Shown here in pieces: positions 50,975 to 58,869 of a stretch of 64,000 bases of DNA; positions within the stretch are counted from its first letter, which is position 1, and every line of letters starts with the position of its first letter. The notes beneath the pieces are model-generated. The model was not told where the DNA came from. It saw only the letters and a list, made by a program, of their open reading frames with translations, and did no database searches. The stretch is from Kocuria palustris (lineage in GTDB: Bacteria; Actinomycetota; Actinomycetes; Actinomycetales; Micrococcaceae): assembly GCF_016907795.1 (NCBI RefSeq), contig NZ_JAFBCR010000001.1, positions 434,001 through 498,000 of the forward strand, given 5' to 3'. Both the position numbers and the translations under genes were made by a program.

Positions 50975-51007
50975 AAGGCCCCGCACCGTCCCACGGTGCG
51001 GGGCCTT
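50975..51007 (+). terminator. Intrinsic terminator after sucB
   Basis: A 15-bp perfect stem (AAGGCCCCGCACCGT and complement) with a CCC loop lies 48 nt after the stop codon. No U-run. Confidence 0.75.
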
Positions 51008-51081
51008 CCCGCATCGCGACGGGTGGCTGAGATCACCGGCTGCCTCGAGGAATCGGTGACAGGGTGTCGTCAAACTGCGGT

Positions 51082-51087
51082 TAGTGT
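51082..51087 (+). promoter_or_regulatory. -10 of the small membrane protein gene (leaderless)
   Basis: TAGTGT-N7-ATG, with no Shine-Dalgarno sequence between. Confidence 0.45.
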
Positions 51088-51094
51088 GGATTCC

Positions 51095-51442
51095 ATGGCA
51101 TTCGTGTACTCCCTCCTGGTCCTCGTCCATCTCTTCGGCGCCGCCGTGATCATCGGCACCTGGATCGCCACGTTCCGCAAGCCGACGGTGACCGGCTGGC
51201 AGTTCTGGTCGTCCGTGGCCATGCTCGTCTCCGGTCTGCTCCTGATGGGGCTGCTCGAGATGGGGGACGGCCCCGTGAACCACCTCAAGCTCACCATCAA
51301 GCTGATCATCGCCATCGCGGTCTTCGCCGCGGCCCTGATCGGTCGCCGGAAGATCGCCAAGGGCGAGCCGGTCTCGACCGGCATCGCCCACGGCGTGGGC
51401 GGCTCGGCCCTGATCAACATGGTGATCGCCGTCCTCTGGTGA
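51095..51442 (+). CDS. Small integral membrane protein of unknown function
   Basis: The 115-residue protein has four predicted transmembrane helices, starting FVYSLLVLVHLFGAAVIIGTW. The polar connections are FRKPTVTGWQFW, EMGDGPVNHLKLT and GRRKIAKGEPVS. The conserved-looking His-Leu-Phe-Gly in helix 1 and NHLKLTIKLI in helix 3 resemble small heme or copper-related membrane proteins, but this is weak. I do not recognise the family. The start follows a TAGTGT -10 by 7 nt, suggesting a leaderless message. Confidence 0.75.
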   Translation: MAFVYSLLVLVHLFGAAVIIGTWIATFRKPTVTGWQFWSSVAMLVSGLLLMGLLEMGDGPVNHLKLTIKLIIAIAVFAAALIGRRKIAKGEPVSTGIAHGVGGSALINMVIAVLW

Positions 51443-51484
51443 GCCGCACGCGGGCACACGAGCCCCGCTGAGCAGTGCACCCGT

Positions 51485-51515
51485 GAGCCGGGACCGAGCA
51501 GATCGGTCCCGGCTC
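51485..51515. terminator. Bidirectional terminator
   Basis: A 13-bp perfect stem GAGCCGGGACCGA/TCGGTCCCGGCTC with a GCAGA loop lies between convergent genes. Confidence 0.75.
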
Positions 51516-51580
51516 GCCGTCATCACCGGGTCGCCGCCACCTCCGGCTCGAGGCGATCTCGGGCCTCCGGCATCTCCGGC

Positions 51581-53473
51581 TCACATCGGCGTGACGTCGA
51601 GGAGGCGCCAGGCGCCGTCGTCGCCTGCCACCATCTCGATGCTCACGTCCTGGCGCAGCGTGGCCTCACCGGCGGCCTCCGGATCCAGGCCGCTGCCCGT
51701 GGCCTCCACCGTGCCGGTGACCGTGGCGGTTCGCTCGGGTGGACTGGCTTCGGCGCGGGCGGCGCTCGGGTCCGAGGCCGACGGCTGCGCATCGGCGAGC
51801 GCCATCTGCAGGTCCTCGAACGCTCCCGACGATCTCGCCTGGTCCAGGGTCTCCAGGTCATCGGCCAGATCGGCCGCTTCCGGGAGGTAGACCGATTCCA
51901 GCAGGTCGCGATCTCCCGTGCGCAGCGCATCGGCGCGCAAGGCGATCAGCGCGGCCGCGGCGTACTCCGGACTGTGCTGAGCGCTCACAGCTTCCGGCTC
52001 GGTCGCCGCTCCGGTCTCGGACGAGACGGACTCCCCCGGTGCTGCCTGCGTCGGGTCATCGCCACCGGCAGCCGGCTGGTCTCCGACAGCAGCGCCCGGA
52101 ACCTGCTCGGCCGAGCCGACGGCGCTGGGGATCTCGTCTGGCGGCCCGGTGACGACCTGCCACCCGGCCAGGGCAGCGGCACCGATCACGACCGCGGCCG
52201 CTCCAGCGAGCACGCGACGCGGGCGTCGCGATTCCTCAGACGCGGCGGCTGACGGACGCGCACGACCTCGGGCCGGACGAGCCCTGCCCCGGTCCGCACG
52301 ATCGCTGCTCACGAGCTGAGGCCCGCCGCCCCTGCCCTGCTCCCCGCCACCGCCGGTGTGCTGGGCACCGCCGTCACCTCGTCGAGTGCTTCCTCGGAGA
52401 CTTCGAGCGCTGCGCCGCCATCTCTCCGGCTCACGTGCCTCGGCACGCAGCAGCCGGACGGTGGGATCATCGCGCTCCTGTCCTTCCGGGAGGGGCTCGG
52501 CTTCATCTGCGGACAGAGGGGCGAAGTCGCCCGCGCCCTTCGCCGCAATCGGTCCTTCGACAGCGGGCCGGCCCATCCGCGTCACGTCGGCAGGCCCAGC
52601 CCCTGTGGGGCCGGAGCGCGCTGGCTCATCCCCTGTCGCCTCGGCCTCCGTCGCCTCGAACCCCGCCGAGCACGACGCTGCAGGCCGCAGCAGCAGCTCC
52701 AGCTCCGAGGCCGTGAGCATCCCTGAGCCGGTGGCCATCCCGGTACCGGCACGAGCCGTCGGCCCGGCGCGCTCCCCCGTCCCGGCTGAGCCCTCCCCCT
52801 CCTGCTGCGCCGCCCGGTCGAGCACGAGGTCCAGGGCGTCGGCGGCTTCCGGATCGAGCAGCGGGTGGGTGCTGCGCAGCGGCGCACGAGTGCGCGCAGC
52901 GCTGGGGCGTCGCCCGGTGAGCACCGTGACAGCGGCCGAGGCGAGCAGGACCACGTCGGCGCGGCTGAGCCGCGCCAACTCAGCCCCAGCCGCCGTGTGG
53001 GCGCCGGAGGACGGAGAGACCAGCAGCGCCCACCCTCCGTCACCGGACCTGAGCACGTCCTGCAGCCGCAGACGCCCGAGCACTGCGCCGGAGGAGTGCA
53101 GCTGCCGCAGGGCGAGGGCGAGATCGGCTGCCATGCGCACGGTCTCATCCTGCTCGACCATCCCAGAAGCCTCCAGCAGGCTCGCAAAGGATTCACCGAG
53201 GTCGTCGGGCCCGGAGTAGAGCACGGCGGTGCCGTCGTCGATCACCGCCCGCGGGAGCACGAGCCGCTCGCTGTCCAGGTCTGCAAGTGCGTCCACGAGC
53301 TCGGCCCAGTCAGAGGCGTCGTGCGCGTCCGCAAGCGCGAGCCGTCCGAAGGACTCTCCGGTCTGCAGGTGCGTGAGCCGCTGCCCGCCGGCCGGCGCCC
53401 ACGGGCCATCGAAGCGCAGAAGCTCCCGGAACGGATCGTGGTCCTGAGCGGTGCCCGTCTGGTTCTCATCCAT
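51581..53473 (-). CDS. Pseudokinase-like single-pass membrane protein
   Basis: The 630-residue protein has an N-terminal kinase-like fold (about 10-230). [13 protein letters not shown] matches the helix before the catalytic loop, but the loop reads [11 protein letters not shown] with no HRD, and the DFG position reads SPS. No glycine-rich loop is seen either. It should not phosphorylate. A disordered Ala/Pro/Arg-rich linker follows, then one transmembrane helix (about 421-441, [18 protein letters not shown]) and an external Ala/Asp-rich domain (about 500-630) ending [12 protein letters not shown], which resembles NTF2-like lipoprotein folds. I do not recognise the gene. Divergent from lipB. 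Confidence 0.75.
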   Translation of the reverse strand: MDENQTGTAQDHDPFRELLRFDGPWAPAGGQRLTHLQTGESFGRLALADAHDASDWAELVDALADLDSERLVLPRAVIDDGTAVLYSGPDDLGESFASLLEASGMVEQDETVRMAADLALALRQLHSSGAVLGRLRLQDVLRSGDGGWALLVSPSSGAHTAAGAELARLSRADVVLLASAAVTVLTGRRPSAARTRAPLRSTHPLLDPEAADALDLVLDRAAQQEGEGSAGTGERAGPTARAGTGMATGSGMLTASELELLLRPAASCSAGFEATEAEATGDEPARSGPTGAGPADVTRMGRPAVEGPIAAKGAGDFAPLSADEAEPLPEGQERDDPTVRLLRAEAREPERWRRSARSLRGSTRRGDGGAQHTGGGGEQGRGGGPQLVSSDRADRGRARPARGRARPSAAASEESRRPRRVLAGAAAVVIGAAALAGWQVVTGPPDEIPSAVGSAEQVPGAAVGDQPAAGGDDPTQAAPGESVSSETGAATEPEAVSAQHSPEYAAAALIALRADALRTGDRDLLESVYLPEAADLADDLETLDQARSSGAFEDLQMALADAQPSASDPSAARAEASPPERTATVTGTVEATGSGLDPEAAGEATLRQDVSIEMVAGDDGAWRLLDVTPM

Positions 53474-53533
53474 GCGCCCAGCATGCTGTCAGCGAAAGGA
53501 CGTCTCGAGTTATCCACATCCGAGCACCAGGCG

Positions 53534-53539
53534 TACCCT
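53534..53539 (+). promoter_or_regulatory. -10 of lipB (leaderless)
   Basis: TACCCT-N6-ATG; no Shine-Dalgarno sequence. Confidence 0.5.
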
Positions 53540-53545
53540 GGTGAC

Positions 53546-54250
53546 ATGTCCCTTTCCATCGAGTCTCTCGGCATGGCTCCGGACCTGGTTCCGTACCGAC
53601 CCGCGCTGGAGCTGCAGCGGATCGTCCACGGCGACGTCGTCGCGGGCACCCGGGCCAACACGGTCCTGCTGTGCGAGCACGAGCCGGTCTACACGGCAGG
53701 TCGGCGAGCCGCCGCCGAGGAGTACCCCACGGATGGGACCGAAGTGGTCGAGATCGGCCGCGGAGGCAAGATCACCTGGCACGGCCCCGGGATGCTCGTG
53801 GTCTACCCGATCATGAAGCTGACCACCCCGATCGACGTCGTGAAGTTCGTGCGGAACATGGAGCAGCTCGTGCTGTCCGTGCTGCGACGGCTCGGGCTGG
53901 AGGCCGTCACGGTCGAGGGCCGCTCCGGAGCCTGGATCCTCGCCGACGAGCGCGGCGGCGATCGCAAGATCTCGGCGATCGGCGTGCAGGTCTCCAAGCG
54001 CACCACCATGCACGGCATCGCGATCAACTGCAGCAACGACCTCGAGGCGTTCCGCAGCATCATCCCGTGCGGGATCTCGGACGCCGGCGTGACCACGATC
54101 AGCCGCGAGCTCGGCCGGACCGTGACGCCGTCGGAGGTCAAGGACCTCGTGATCGACGAGCTGATCCTCCGCGAGGCCGATCTGTGCGAGGTCTCCGAGA
54201 TCCCCGCAGACGCCGCACCCCTGCCCTGGCCCGCCGCGAGCGCGGCCTGA
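53546..54250 (+). CDS. lipB: Lipoyl(octanoyl) transferase
   Basis: It moves octanoate from acyl carrier protein to the lipoyl domains of E2 and GcvH. The 234-residue protein has [17 protein letters not shown], the catalytic pair Lys141 ([10 protein letters not shown]) and Cys175 (IIPCGI), and [14 protein letters not shown] -10 box 6 nt upstream of the ATG implies leaderless translation. It precedes lipA by 86 nt on the same strand. Confidence 0.96.
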   Translation: MSLSIESLGMAPDLVPYRPALELQRIVHGDVVAGTRANTVLLCEHEPVYTAGRRAAAEEYPTDGTEVVEIGRGGKITWHGPGMLVVYPIMKLTTPIDVVKFVRNMEQLVLSVLRRLGLEAVTVEGRSGAWILADERGGDRKISAIGVQVSKRTTMHGIAINCSNDLEAFRSIIPCGISDAGVTTISRELGRTVTPSEVKDLVIDELILREADLCEVSEIPADAAPLPWPAASAA

Positions 54251-54336
54251 GACGCATCAGCCCGCGCCACCGCGCGGTCCGAGCACCGACAGACTGACCC
54301 GGTCCTCACCCAGGACAACAGACGAGGAGAACGCCG

Positions 54337-55347
54337 ATGACCATCGCCCCCGAAGGCCGCCGCCTGCTGCGCGTCGAAGCCCGCAATGCCGAGGTCCCGG
54401 TCGAGAAGAAGCCGGACTGGCTCAAGAACACCGCGCGCACCGGTCCGGAGTACACCAAGCTGAAGTCCATGGCCCGCAGCCAGGGCCTGCACACGGTGTG
54501 CGAGGAGGCCGGCTGCCCCAACATCTACGAGTGCTGGGAGGACCGCGAGGCCTCGTTCCTCATCGGCGGCTCGGTGTGCACCCGTCGCTGCGACTTCTGC
54601 GACATCTCCACCGGCCGTCCCGAGCCCCTGGACCCGGAGGAGCCCCGCAAGGTCGCGGAGTCCATCCGCGACCTCGACCTGCGCTACGCGACCGTCACCG
54701 GCGTGGCCCGCGATGACCAGGAGGACGGCGCGTCGTGGCTCTACGCGGAGACCATCCGCGCCGTGCACGAGATCTCCCCGAACACCGGCATGGAGATCCT
54801 GATCCCCGACTTCAAGGGCCGCCCCGAGTCCCTGCAGGAGGTCGTCGACGCCCAGCCGGAGGTCTTCGCCCACAACCTGGAGACCGTGCCGCGCATCTTC
54901 AAGAAGATCCGCCCGGCCTTCACCTACGAGCGCTCCCTCGAGGTCCTGAACTTCGCCAAGGACCAGGACCTGATCACCAAGTCCAACCTGATCCTGGGCA
55001 TGGGCGAGACGGACGAGGAGATCTACGAGGCGCTGTGCGACCTGCGCGACTCCGGCTGCGACATCATCACCCTCACGCAGTACCTCCGCCCGTCCAAGCT
55101 CTTCCACCCGATTGACCGCTGGGTCAAGCCCGAGCAGTTCGTGGAGTACAGCGAGATGGCCGAGGAGATCGGCTTCCTGGGCGTCATGGCCGGGCCCATG
55201 GTCCGCTCCTCCTACCGCTCCGGGCGCCTGTGGGCCCGGGCCATGAAGAAGCTCGACCGCGAGATCCCCGAGCACCTGGCCCACATCACCGATGAGGGCT
55301 CCGCCGCGCAGGAGGCCTCGACCCTCATGGCCAAGCTCGGCCGCTGA
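54337..55347 (+). CDS. lipA: Lipoyl synthase
   Basis: This radical-SAM enzyme inserts two sulfurs into octanoyl groups. The 336-residue protein has the auxiliary cluster cysteines Cys55, Cys60, Cys66 ([12 protein letters not shown]) and the radical-SAM cluster Cys81, Cys85, Cys88 (CTRRCDFC). The C-terminal RSSYRSG supplies the conserved Ser ligand. The preferred start ATG is in a leader with GAGGAG (GACGAGGAGAACGCCGATG). It acts after LipB to activate SucB. Confidence 0.97.
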   Translation: MTIAPEGRRLLRVEARNAEVPVEKKPDWLKNTARTGPEYTKLKSMARSQGLHTVCEEAGCPNIYECWEDREASFLIGGSVCTRRCDFCDISTGRPEPLDPEEPRKVAESIRDLDLRYATVTGVARDDQEDGASWLYAETIRAVHEISPNTGMEILIPDFKGRPESLQEVVDAQPEVFAHNLETVPRIFKKIRPAFTYERSLEVLNFAKDQDLITKSNLILGMGETDEEIYEALCDLRDSGCDIITLTQYLRPSKLFHPIDRWVKPEQFVEYSEMAEEIGFLGVMAGPMVRSSYRSGRLWARAMKKLDREIPEHLAHITDEGSAAQEASTLMAKLGR

Positions 55348-55384
55348 GTCCGAGCTGCCGGTGCCTGCAGCGCACCGTCGGTCC

Positions 55385-55426
55385 GGCAAGGGCCCGCCGA
55401 CGCATCGCGTCGGGCGGGCCCTTGCC
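55385..55426 (+). terminator. Intrinsic terminator after lipA
   Basis: GGCAAGGGCCCGCC-GACGC pairs with GCGTC-GGGCGGGCCCTTGCC, a 19-bp stem with one bulged G and an ATC loop. Confidence 0.75.
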
Positions 55427-55441
55427 GCCTCCCTCAGCCGC

Positions 55442-55447
55442 TAGACT
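55442..55447 (+). promoter_or_regulatory. -10 candidate of the DUF4191 gene
   Basis: TAGACT directly after the lipA terminator; predicted leader about 75 nt. Confidence 0.45.
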
Positions 55448-55527
55448 GGCCCCGCTCCGCCGCCCCTCGCCCACCAGCGTCTCGACCGGGCGGCCACCCG
55501 CAGCATCCCGACCACGAGGAACCATCC

Positions 55528-56313
55528 GTGTCTGATCGCACTCCCTCCCGCAGCAAGGGCGCCTCCGCTGCCGATCCCAAGGCCGCCAAGGCCAAGGCCA
55601 AGCAGGAGCAGCGCGAGGCCAAGGCCAAGCGGAAGGCCGAGCGCGGTCCCGGGCCCTTCGCCCAGATCAAGCAGGTCTTCCAGATCACCAAGGAGCAGGA
55701 CCCGAACATCACCCTCAAGCTCATCGCCCTCGGGCTGGGCGTGCTGGTGGTCTTCCTGCTGCTGGGCCTGCTGCTCAACAACTGGATCACCTGGCTGCTG
55801 ATCGGCATCCCGTTCGCCATCCTGCTGTGCTTCTGGTTCCTGTCCCGACGGGCGGAGAAGGCCGCCTTCGCCCGCATCGAGGATCAGCCGGGCGCCACGG
55901 GCGCGGCTCTGTCCACGCTGCGCCGCGGCTGGATCGTCGAGGAGCAGCCGGTGCAGATCGATCCGCGCAATCGCGACCTGGTCTTCCGCGCCATCGGCCG
56001 CCCCGGTGTGGTGCTGGTGACCGAGGGCCCCACCGGCCGCGCCCGCAAGCTCGCCGAGAAGGAGCGCCGCCGCGTGGGACCGCGCGTGCGCAATGTCCCG
56101 ATCCACATCATCGCCGCCGGCCCGCGTGAGGATCAGGTGCCGCTGAACCAGGTCTCCAAGCACATCCGCAAGCTGGAGAACAAGCTGACCAAGCAGGAGG
56201 TCTCGGCGGTGCACCAGCGCCTGTCGACCCTGCGCTCCGACCAGCTGCCGATCCCCAAGGGCGTGGACCCCATGCGCGCCCGCCCCGATCACAAGGCGCT
56301 GCGCGGCCGCTGA
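55528..56313 (+). CDS. DUF4191 membrane protein
   Basis: The 261-residue protein has a Lys/Ala-rich N-terminus, two adjacent transmembrane helices (LKLIALGLGVLVVFLLLGLL and WLLIGIPFAILLCFWFL, about 67-110), and a cytoplasmic domain with GAALSTLRRGWIVEEQPV, RDLVFRAIGRPGVVLVTEGP and ENKLTKQEVSAVHQRLSTL. It is the actinobacterial DUF4191 family (Rv2219-like). The start is GTG with GAGGAA upstream. The function is unknown. Confidence 0.9.
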   Translation: MSDRTPSRSKGASAADPKAAKAKAKQEQREAKAKRKAERGPGPFAQIKQVFQITKEQDPNITLKLIALGLGVLVVFLLLGLLLNNWITWLLIGIPFAILLCFWFLSRRAEKAAFARIEDQPGATGAALSTLRRGWIVEEQPVQIDPRNRDLVFRAIGRPGVVLVTEGPTGRARKLAEKERRRVGPRVRNVPIHIIAAGPREDQVPLNQVSKHIRKLENKLTKQEVSAVHQRLSTLRSDQLPIPKGVDPMRARPDHKALRGR

Positions 56314-56327
56314 TCCCGCTCCGAACG

Positions 56328-56372
56328 CGCGAAGAGGCCCCGGATGTCACCGACGTCCGGGGCCTCTTCGCG
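56328..56372. terminator. Bidirectional terminator between DUF4191 and RDD genes
   Basis: A 17-bp perfect stem (CGCGAAGAGGCCCCGGA and complement), extended by GTC/GAC, separates the two convergent genes. Confidence 0.8.
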
Positions 56373-56381
56373 TGGTCGTGC

Positions 56382-56822
56382 TCAGCGGATGCGCACCAGC
56401 ACCGTGCCGATCAGGCGATCGTTGAGCCCGCGCTGGTCGCGGTCCATGATCAGCGCCGGGATCACCAGGGCGAGGAGCACGGTGCGCACGAACGCCCTGG
56501 CGAAGCCGATCGGGCGGCCATCGAGGGTCTGGACCTGCATCCCCAGGACCAGGTGGCCCACCGAGTGGCCCATGAACCCCACCGCCAGGATCGTGAGCAC
56601 CAGCCAGATCCCGGTGATGCCGAGGTTGACCCACTCGTAGGGCAGCAGCGCCCAGGCCAGCGCCACCGCGATGCCCCAGTCGATGCACAGGCCTCCCACG
56701 CGGCGGATCAGGCTGGGAATCGAGCCGGGCCCGTCCTGGGGGCGCCCCAGACCCTGTCCCGGGTAGCCCGTCTCTGCGTCGGCAGGGACGCTGGGGCGGC
56801 GGACGTCGTCGTGCTCGGTCAT
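56382..56822 (-). CDS. RDD family membrane protein
   Basis: The 146-residue protein has a polar N-terminus, then SLIRRVGGLCIDWGIAVALAW, the RDD signature (Arg-Asp-containing helix), two more helices, and MGHSVGHLVLGMQVQTLDG followed by RAFVRTVLLALVIPALI. The end is DRDQRGLNDRLIGTVLV. RDD proteins are thought to be sodium/proton antiporter-like or accessory membrane proteins; the role is unknown. The TAGGCT -10 lies 6 nt before the ATG, so it is probably leaderless. Confidence 0.9.
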   Translation of the reverse strand: MTEHDDVRRPSVPADAETGYPGQGLGRPQDGPGSIPSLIRRVGGLCIDWGIAVALAWALLPYEWVNLGITGIWLVLTILAVGFMGHSVGHLVLGMQVQTLDGRPIGFARAFVRTVLLALVIPALIMDRDQRGLNDRLIGTVLVRIR

Positions 56823-56828
56823 CCGCTC

Positions 56829-56834
56829 AGCCTA
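56829..56834 (-). promoter_or_regulatory. -10 of the RDD gene (leaderless)
   Basis: TAGGCT-N6-ATG on the minus strand, divergent from the glnA1 promoter 65 nt away. Confidence 0.45.
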
Positions 56835-56899
56835 CCGGGGCAGCCGCGGCGGCTCCGGCGGATCCTGCGCGCTTCGGGCGTGCTCGGAGGCTCGGCCGA

Positions 56900-56905
56900 T
56901 AGGAT
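56900..56905 (+). promoter_or_regulatory. -10 of glnA1
   Basis: TAGGAT inside GGCCGATAGGATGAGATCCG, a 20-nt core shared with the glnA2 promoter except for two bases. The predicted start site is near 56912. Confidence 0.55.
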
Positions 56906-56912
56906 GAGATCC

Positions 56913-56950
56913 GAAACACCCGCGAAACACGAGGGTCACGGCTGGGCAAC
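56913..56950 (+). promoter_or_regulatory. GlnR-box-like array at the glnA1 start site
   Basis: Four pentamers recur at an exact 11-bp period: GAAAC (56913), GAAAC (56924), GTCAC (56935), GCAAC (56946), each separated by 6 nt. The known GlnR consensus is GTNAC-N6-GAAAC twice; two pentamers match fully and two differ at one base. It starts at about +1, suggesting repression. Confidence 0.5.
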
Positions 56951-57049
56951 GGCGCCTCCGTAGGGTCGAAGACGATCCGCTAGGGGCTCGGCCCGTCGTG
57001 CGGAAGACCGCTGACAGGGCGGCCGCCCCACACCATGAAGGAGTACGCA

Positions 57050-58474
57050 GTGTTCAAGACAGCAGAAGAGGTCCTCGCTTTCATCAAGGAGGAGGACGTC
57101 GTCTTCGTCGACATCCGGTTCACCGACATGCCGGGGGTCCAGCAGCACTTCAACCTCCCCGCCAAGGCCGTGGATGACGACTTCTTCGTGAACGGGCAGC
57201 TCTTCGACGGCTCCTCGATCCGCGGGTTCGCTGGAATCGCCGAGTCCGACATGCAGCTCATCCCGGATGTGGCCACCGCCTTCCTGGACCCGTACCGCAT
57301 CGAGAAGACGCTCAACGTCACCTGCTCGATCGTCAACCCCCGCACCGGCGAGCCCTACCACCGCGATCCCCGCGGCGTGGCCGAGCGCGCCGAGGCCTAC
57401 ATGCGCTCCACCGGCATCGCAGACACCGCGAACTTCGCCTCCGAGGCCGAGTTCTTCATCTTCGAGGACGTCCGCTACGACGTCCAGCCGCAGGGCTCCT
57501 TCTACGCCGTGGACTCCGACGAGGCCCCGTGGAACACCGGGCGCCGTGAGGAGGGCGGCAACCTGGCCAACAAGACGTCCCTGAAGGGCGGCTACTTCCC
57601 CGTCTCCCCCACGGACAAGCAGGCCGATCTGCGCGATGCCATCTCCGTGACCCTGGATCAGGTCGGCCTGGAGGTCGAGCGTGCCCACCACGAGGTCGGC
57701 GCTTCCGGTCAGGCGGAGATCAACTACCGCTTCGACACCCTGACCCATGCGGCCGACGACCTGCAGAAGTTCAAGTACGTCGTGAAGAACACCGCAGAGG
57801 CCTGGGGCAAGACCGCCACCTTCATGCCCAAGCCGGTCTTCAACGACAACGGCTCCGGCATGCACTGCCACCAGTCGCTGTGGAAGAACGGCGAGCCGCT
57901 GTTCTACGACGAGAAGGGCTATGCCGGGCTCTCCGATCTTGCCCGCTGGTACATCGGCGGCCTGCTGGAGCACTCCTCGGCGGTGCTGGCCTTCACCAAC
58001 CCCACGGTGAACTCCTACCGCCGCCTGGTGAAGGGCTTCGAGGCCCCGGTCAACATGGTCTACTCGCAGGGCAATCGCTCCGCGGGCATCCGCATCCCGA
58101 TCACCGGCACCAGCCCCAAGGCCAAGCGCCTGGAGTTCCGCGCCCCGGATCCTTCCTGCAACCCGTACCTGGCCTTCGCCGCGCAGCTGATGGCCGGCCT
58201 GGACGGCATCCGCAACCGCATCGAGCCGGCGGATCCGATCGACAAGGACCTCTACGAGCTGCCGCCCGAGGAGGCCAAGGACATCAAGAAGGCTCCGGGC
58301 TCGCTCGAGGAGGCACTGCAGGCGCTGGAGGAGGACCACGAGTTCCTGCTGCAGGGCGATGTCTTCACCGAGGACACTCTGTCCTCCTGGATCGAGTACA
58401 AGCGTGAGATGGAGCTCAAGCCGCTCTCGCTCGTCCCGCACCCGCTCGAGTTCCAGCTCTACTACGGAGTCTGA
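57050..58474 (+). CDS. glnA1: Glutamine synthetase, type I-beta (adenylylatable)
   Basis: This dodecameric enzyme makes glutamine from glutamate and ammonia with ATP. The 474-residue protein has the N-terminal beta-grasp ([27 protein letters not shown]), [44 protein letters not shown], and [10 protein letters not shown]. Tyr402 in [11 protein letters not shown] is the adenylylation site used by GlnE. The GTG start has AAGGAG 6 nt before it and gives the usual family length; an ATG at 57035 overlaps that ribosome site. GlnE lies downstream, convergent. Confidence 0.96.
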   Translation: MFKTAEEVLAFIKEEDVVFVDIRFTDMPGVQQHFNLPAKAVDDDFFVNGQLFDGSSIRGFAGIAESDMQLIPDVATAFLDPYRIEKTLNVTCSIVNPRTGEPYHRDPRGVAERAEAYMRSTGIADTANFASEAEFFIFEDVRYDVQPQGSFYAVDSDEAPWNTGRREEGGNLANKTSLKGGYFPVSPTDKQADLRDAISVTLDQVGLEVERAHHEVGASGQAEINYRFDTLTHAADDLQKFKYVVKNTAEAWGKTATFMPKPVFNDNGSGMHCHQSLWKNGEPLFYDEKGYAGLSDLARWYIGGLLEHSSAVLAFTNPTVNSYRRLVKGFEAPVNMVYSQGNRSAGIRIPITGTSPKAKRLEFRAPDPSCNPYLAFAAQLMAGLDGIRNRIEPADPIDKDLYELPPEEAKDIKKAPGSLEEALQALEEDHEFLLQGDVFTEDTLSSWIEYKREMELKPLSLVPHPLEFQLYYGV

Positions 58475-58533
58475 TCCTCGCACCCCAGCCGACGAGGGCG
58501 AACAGCAGCACACAGCGCGGAGAATCCGCGAAC

Positions 58534-58588
58534 AGTCCGCACGGGCAGTGATCGCCGACGCGATCGCCGCTCGTGCGGACTCTTCTAT
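58534..58588 (+). terminator. Terminator-like structure after glnA1
   Basis: AGTCCGCACG pairs with CGTGCGGACT around a 28-nt loop that itself contains ATCGC/GCGAT, followed by CTTCTATT. Confidence 0.6.
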
Positions 58589-58668
58589 TGTCCGGGGTAT
58601 GTGCCCGCACACGTCGAGGGTCGTGGAGGCGGATTCATGCCGCGGGCGGGACAGCCCCGGCCGTCGAG

Positions 58669-58869
58669 CTAACGGGCGCCGGGCCCGTCGAACTGCGAAT
58701 CGGGGCCGCGACGCAGCGCCGGATCGTGCACGTCTCCCCGCTGGCCCACCACGAACCGCACGAGCGGTCCCAGCAGCGGGAACAGCAGCACCGCTGCGAT
58801 CCAGATCATCCGGCGGCGTGACGACAGGGGCCGTGCGCGTCGCGCGGCGATATGTCGCCGCGCCTGCAC
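58669..58869 (-). CDS. Small single-helix membrane protein, PLDc_N-like fragment
   Basis: The 66-residue reading has SRRRMIWIAAVLLFPLLGPLVRFVVGQRGD, resembling the second half of the cardiolipin synthase N-terminal (PLDc_N) domain, which normally has two helices. The first helix is missing. It starts with GTG immediately after the glnE stop, so it may be translated by coupling. It could be a remnant or a genuine short protein; the evidence is limited to this one helix. Confidence 0.45.
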   Translation of the reverse strand: MQARRHIAARRARPLSSRRRMIWIAAVLLFPLLGPLVRFVVGQRGDVHDPALRRGPDSQFDGPGAR

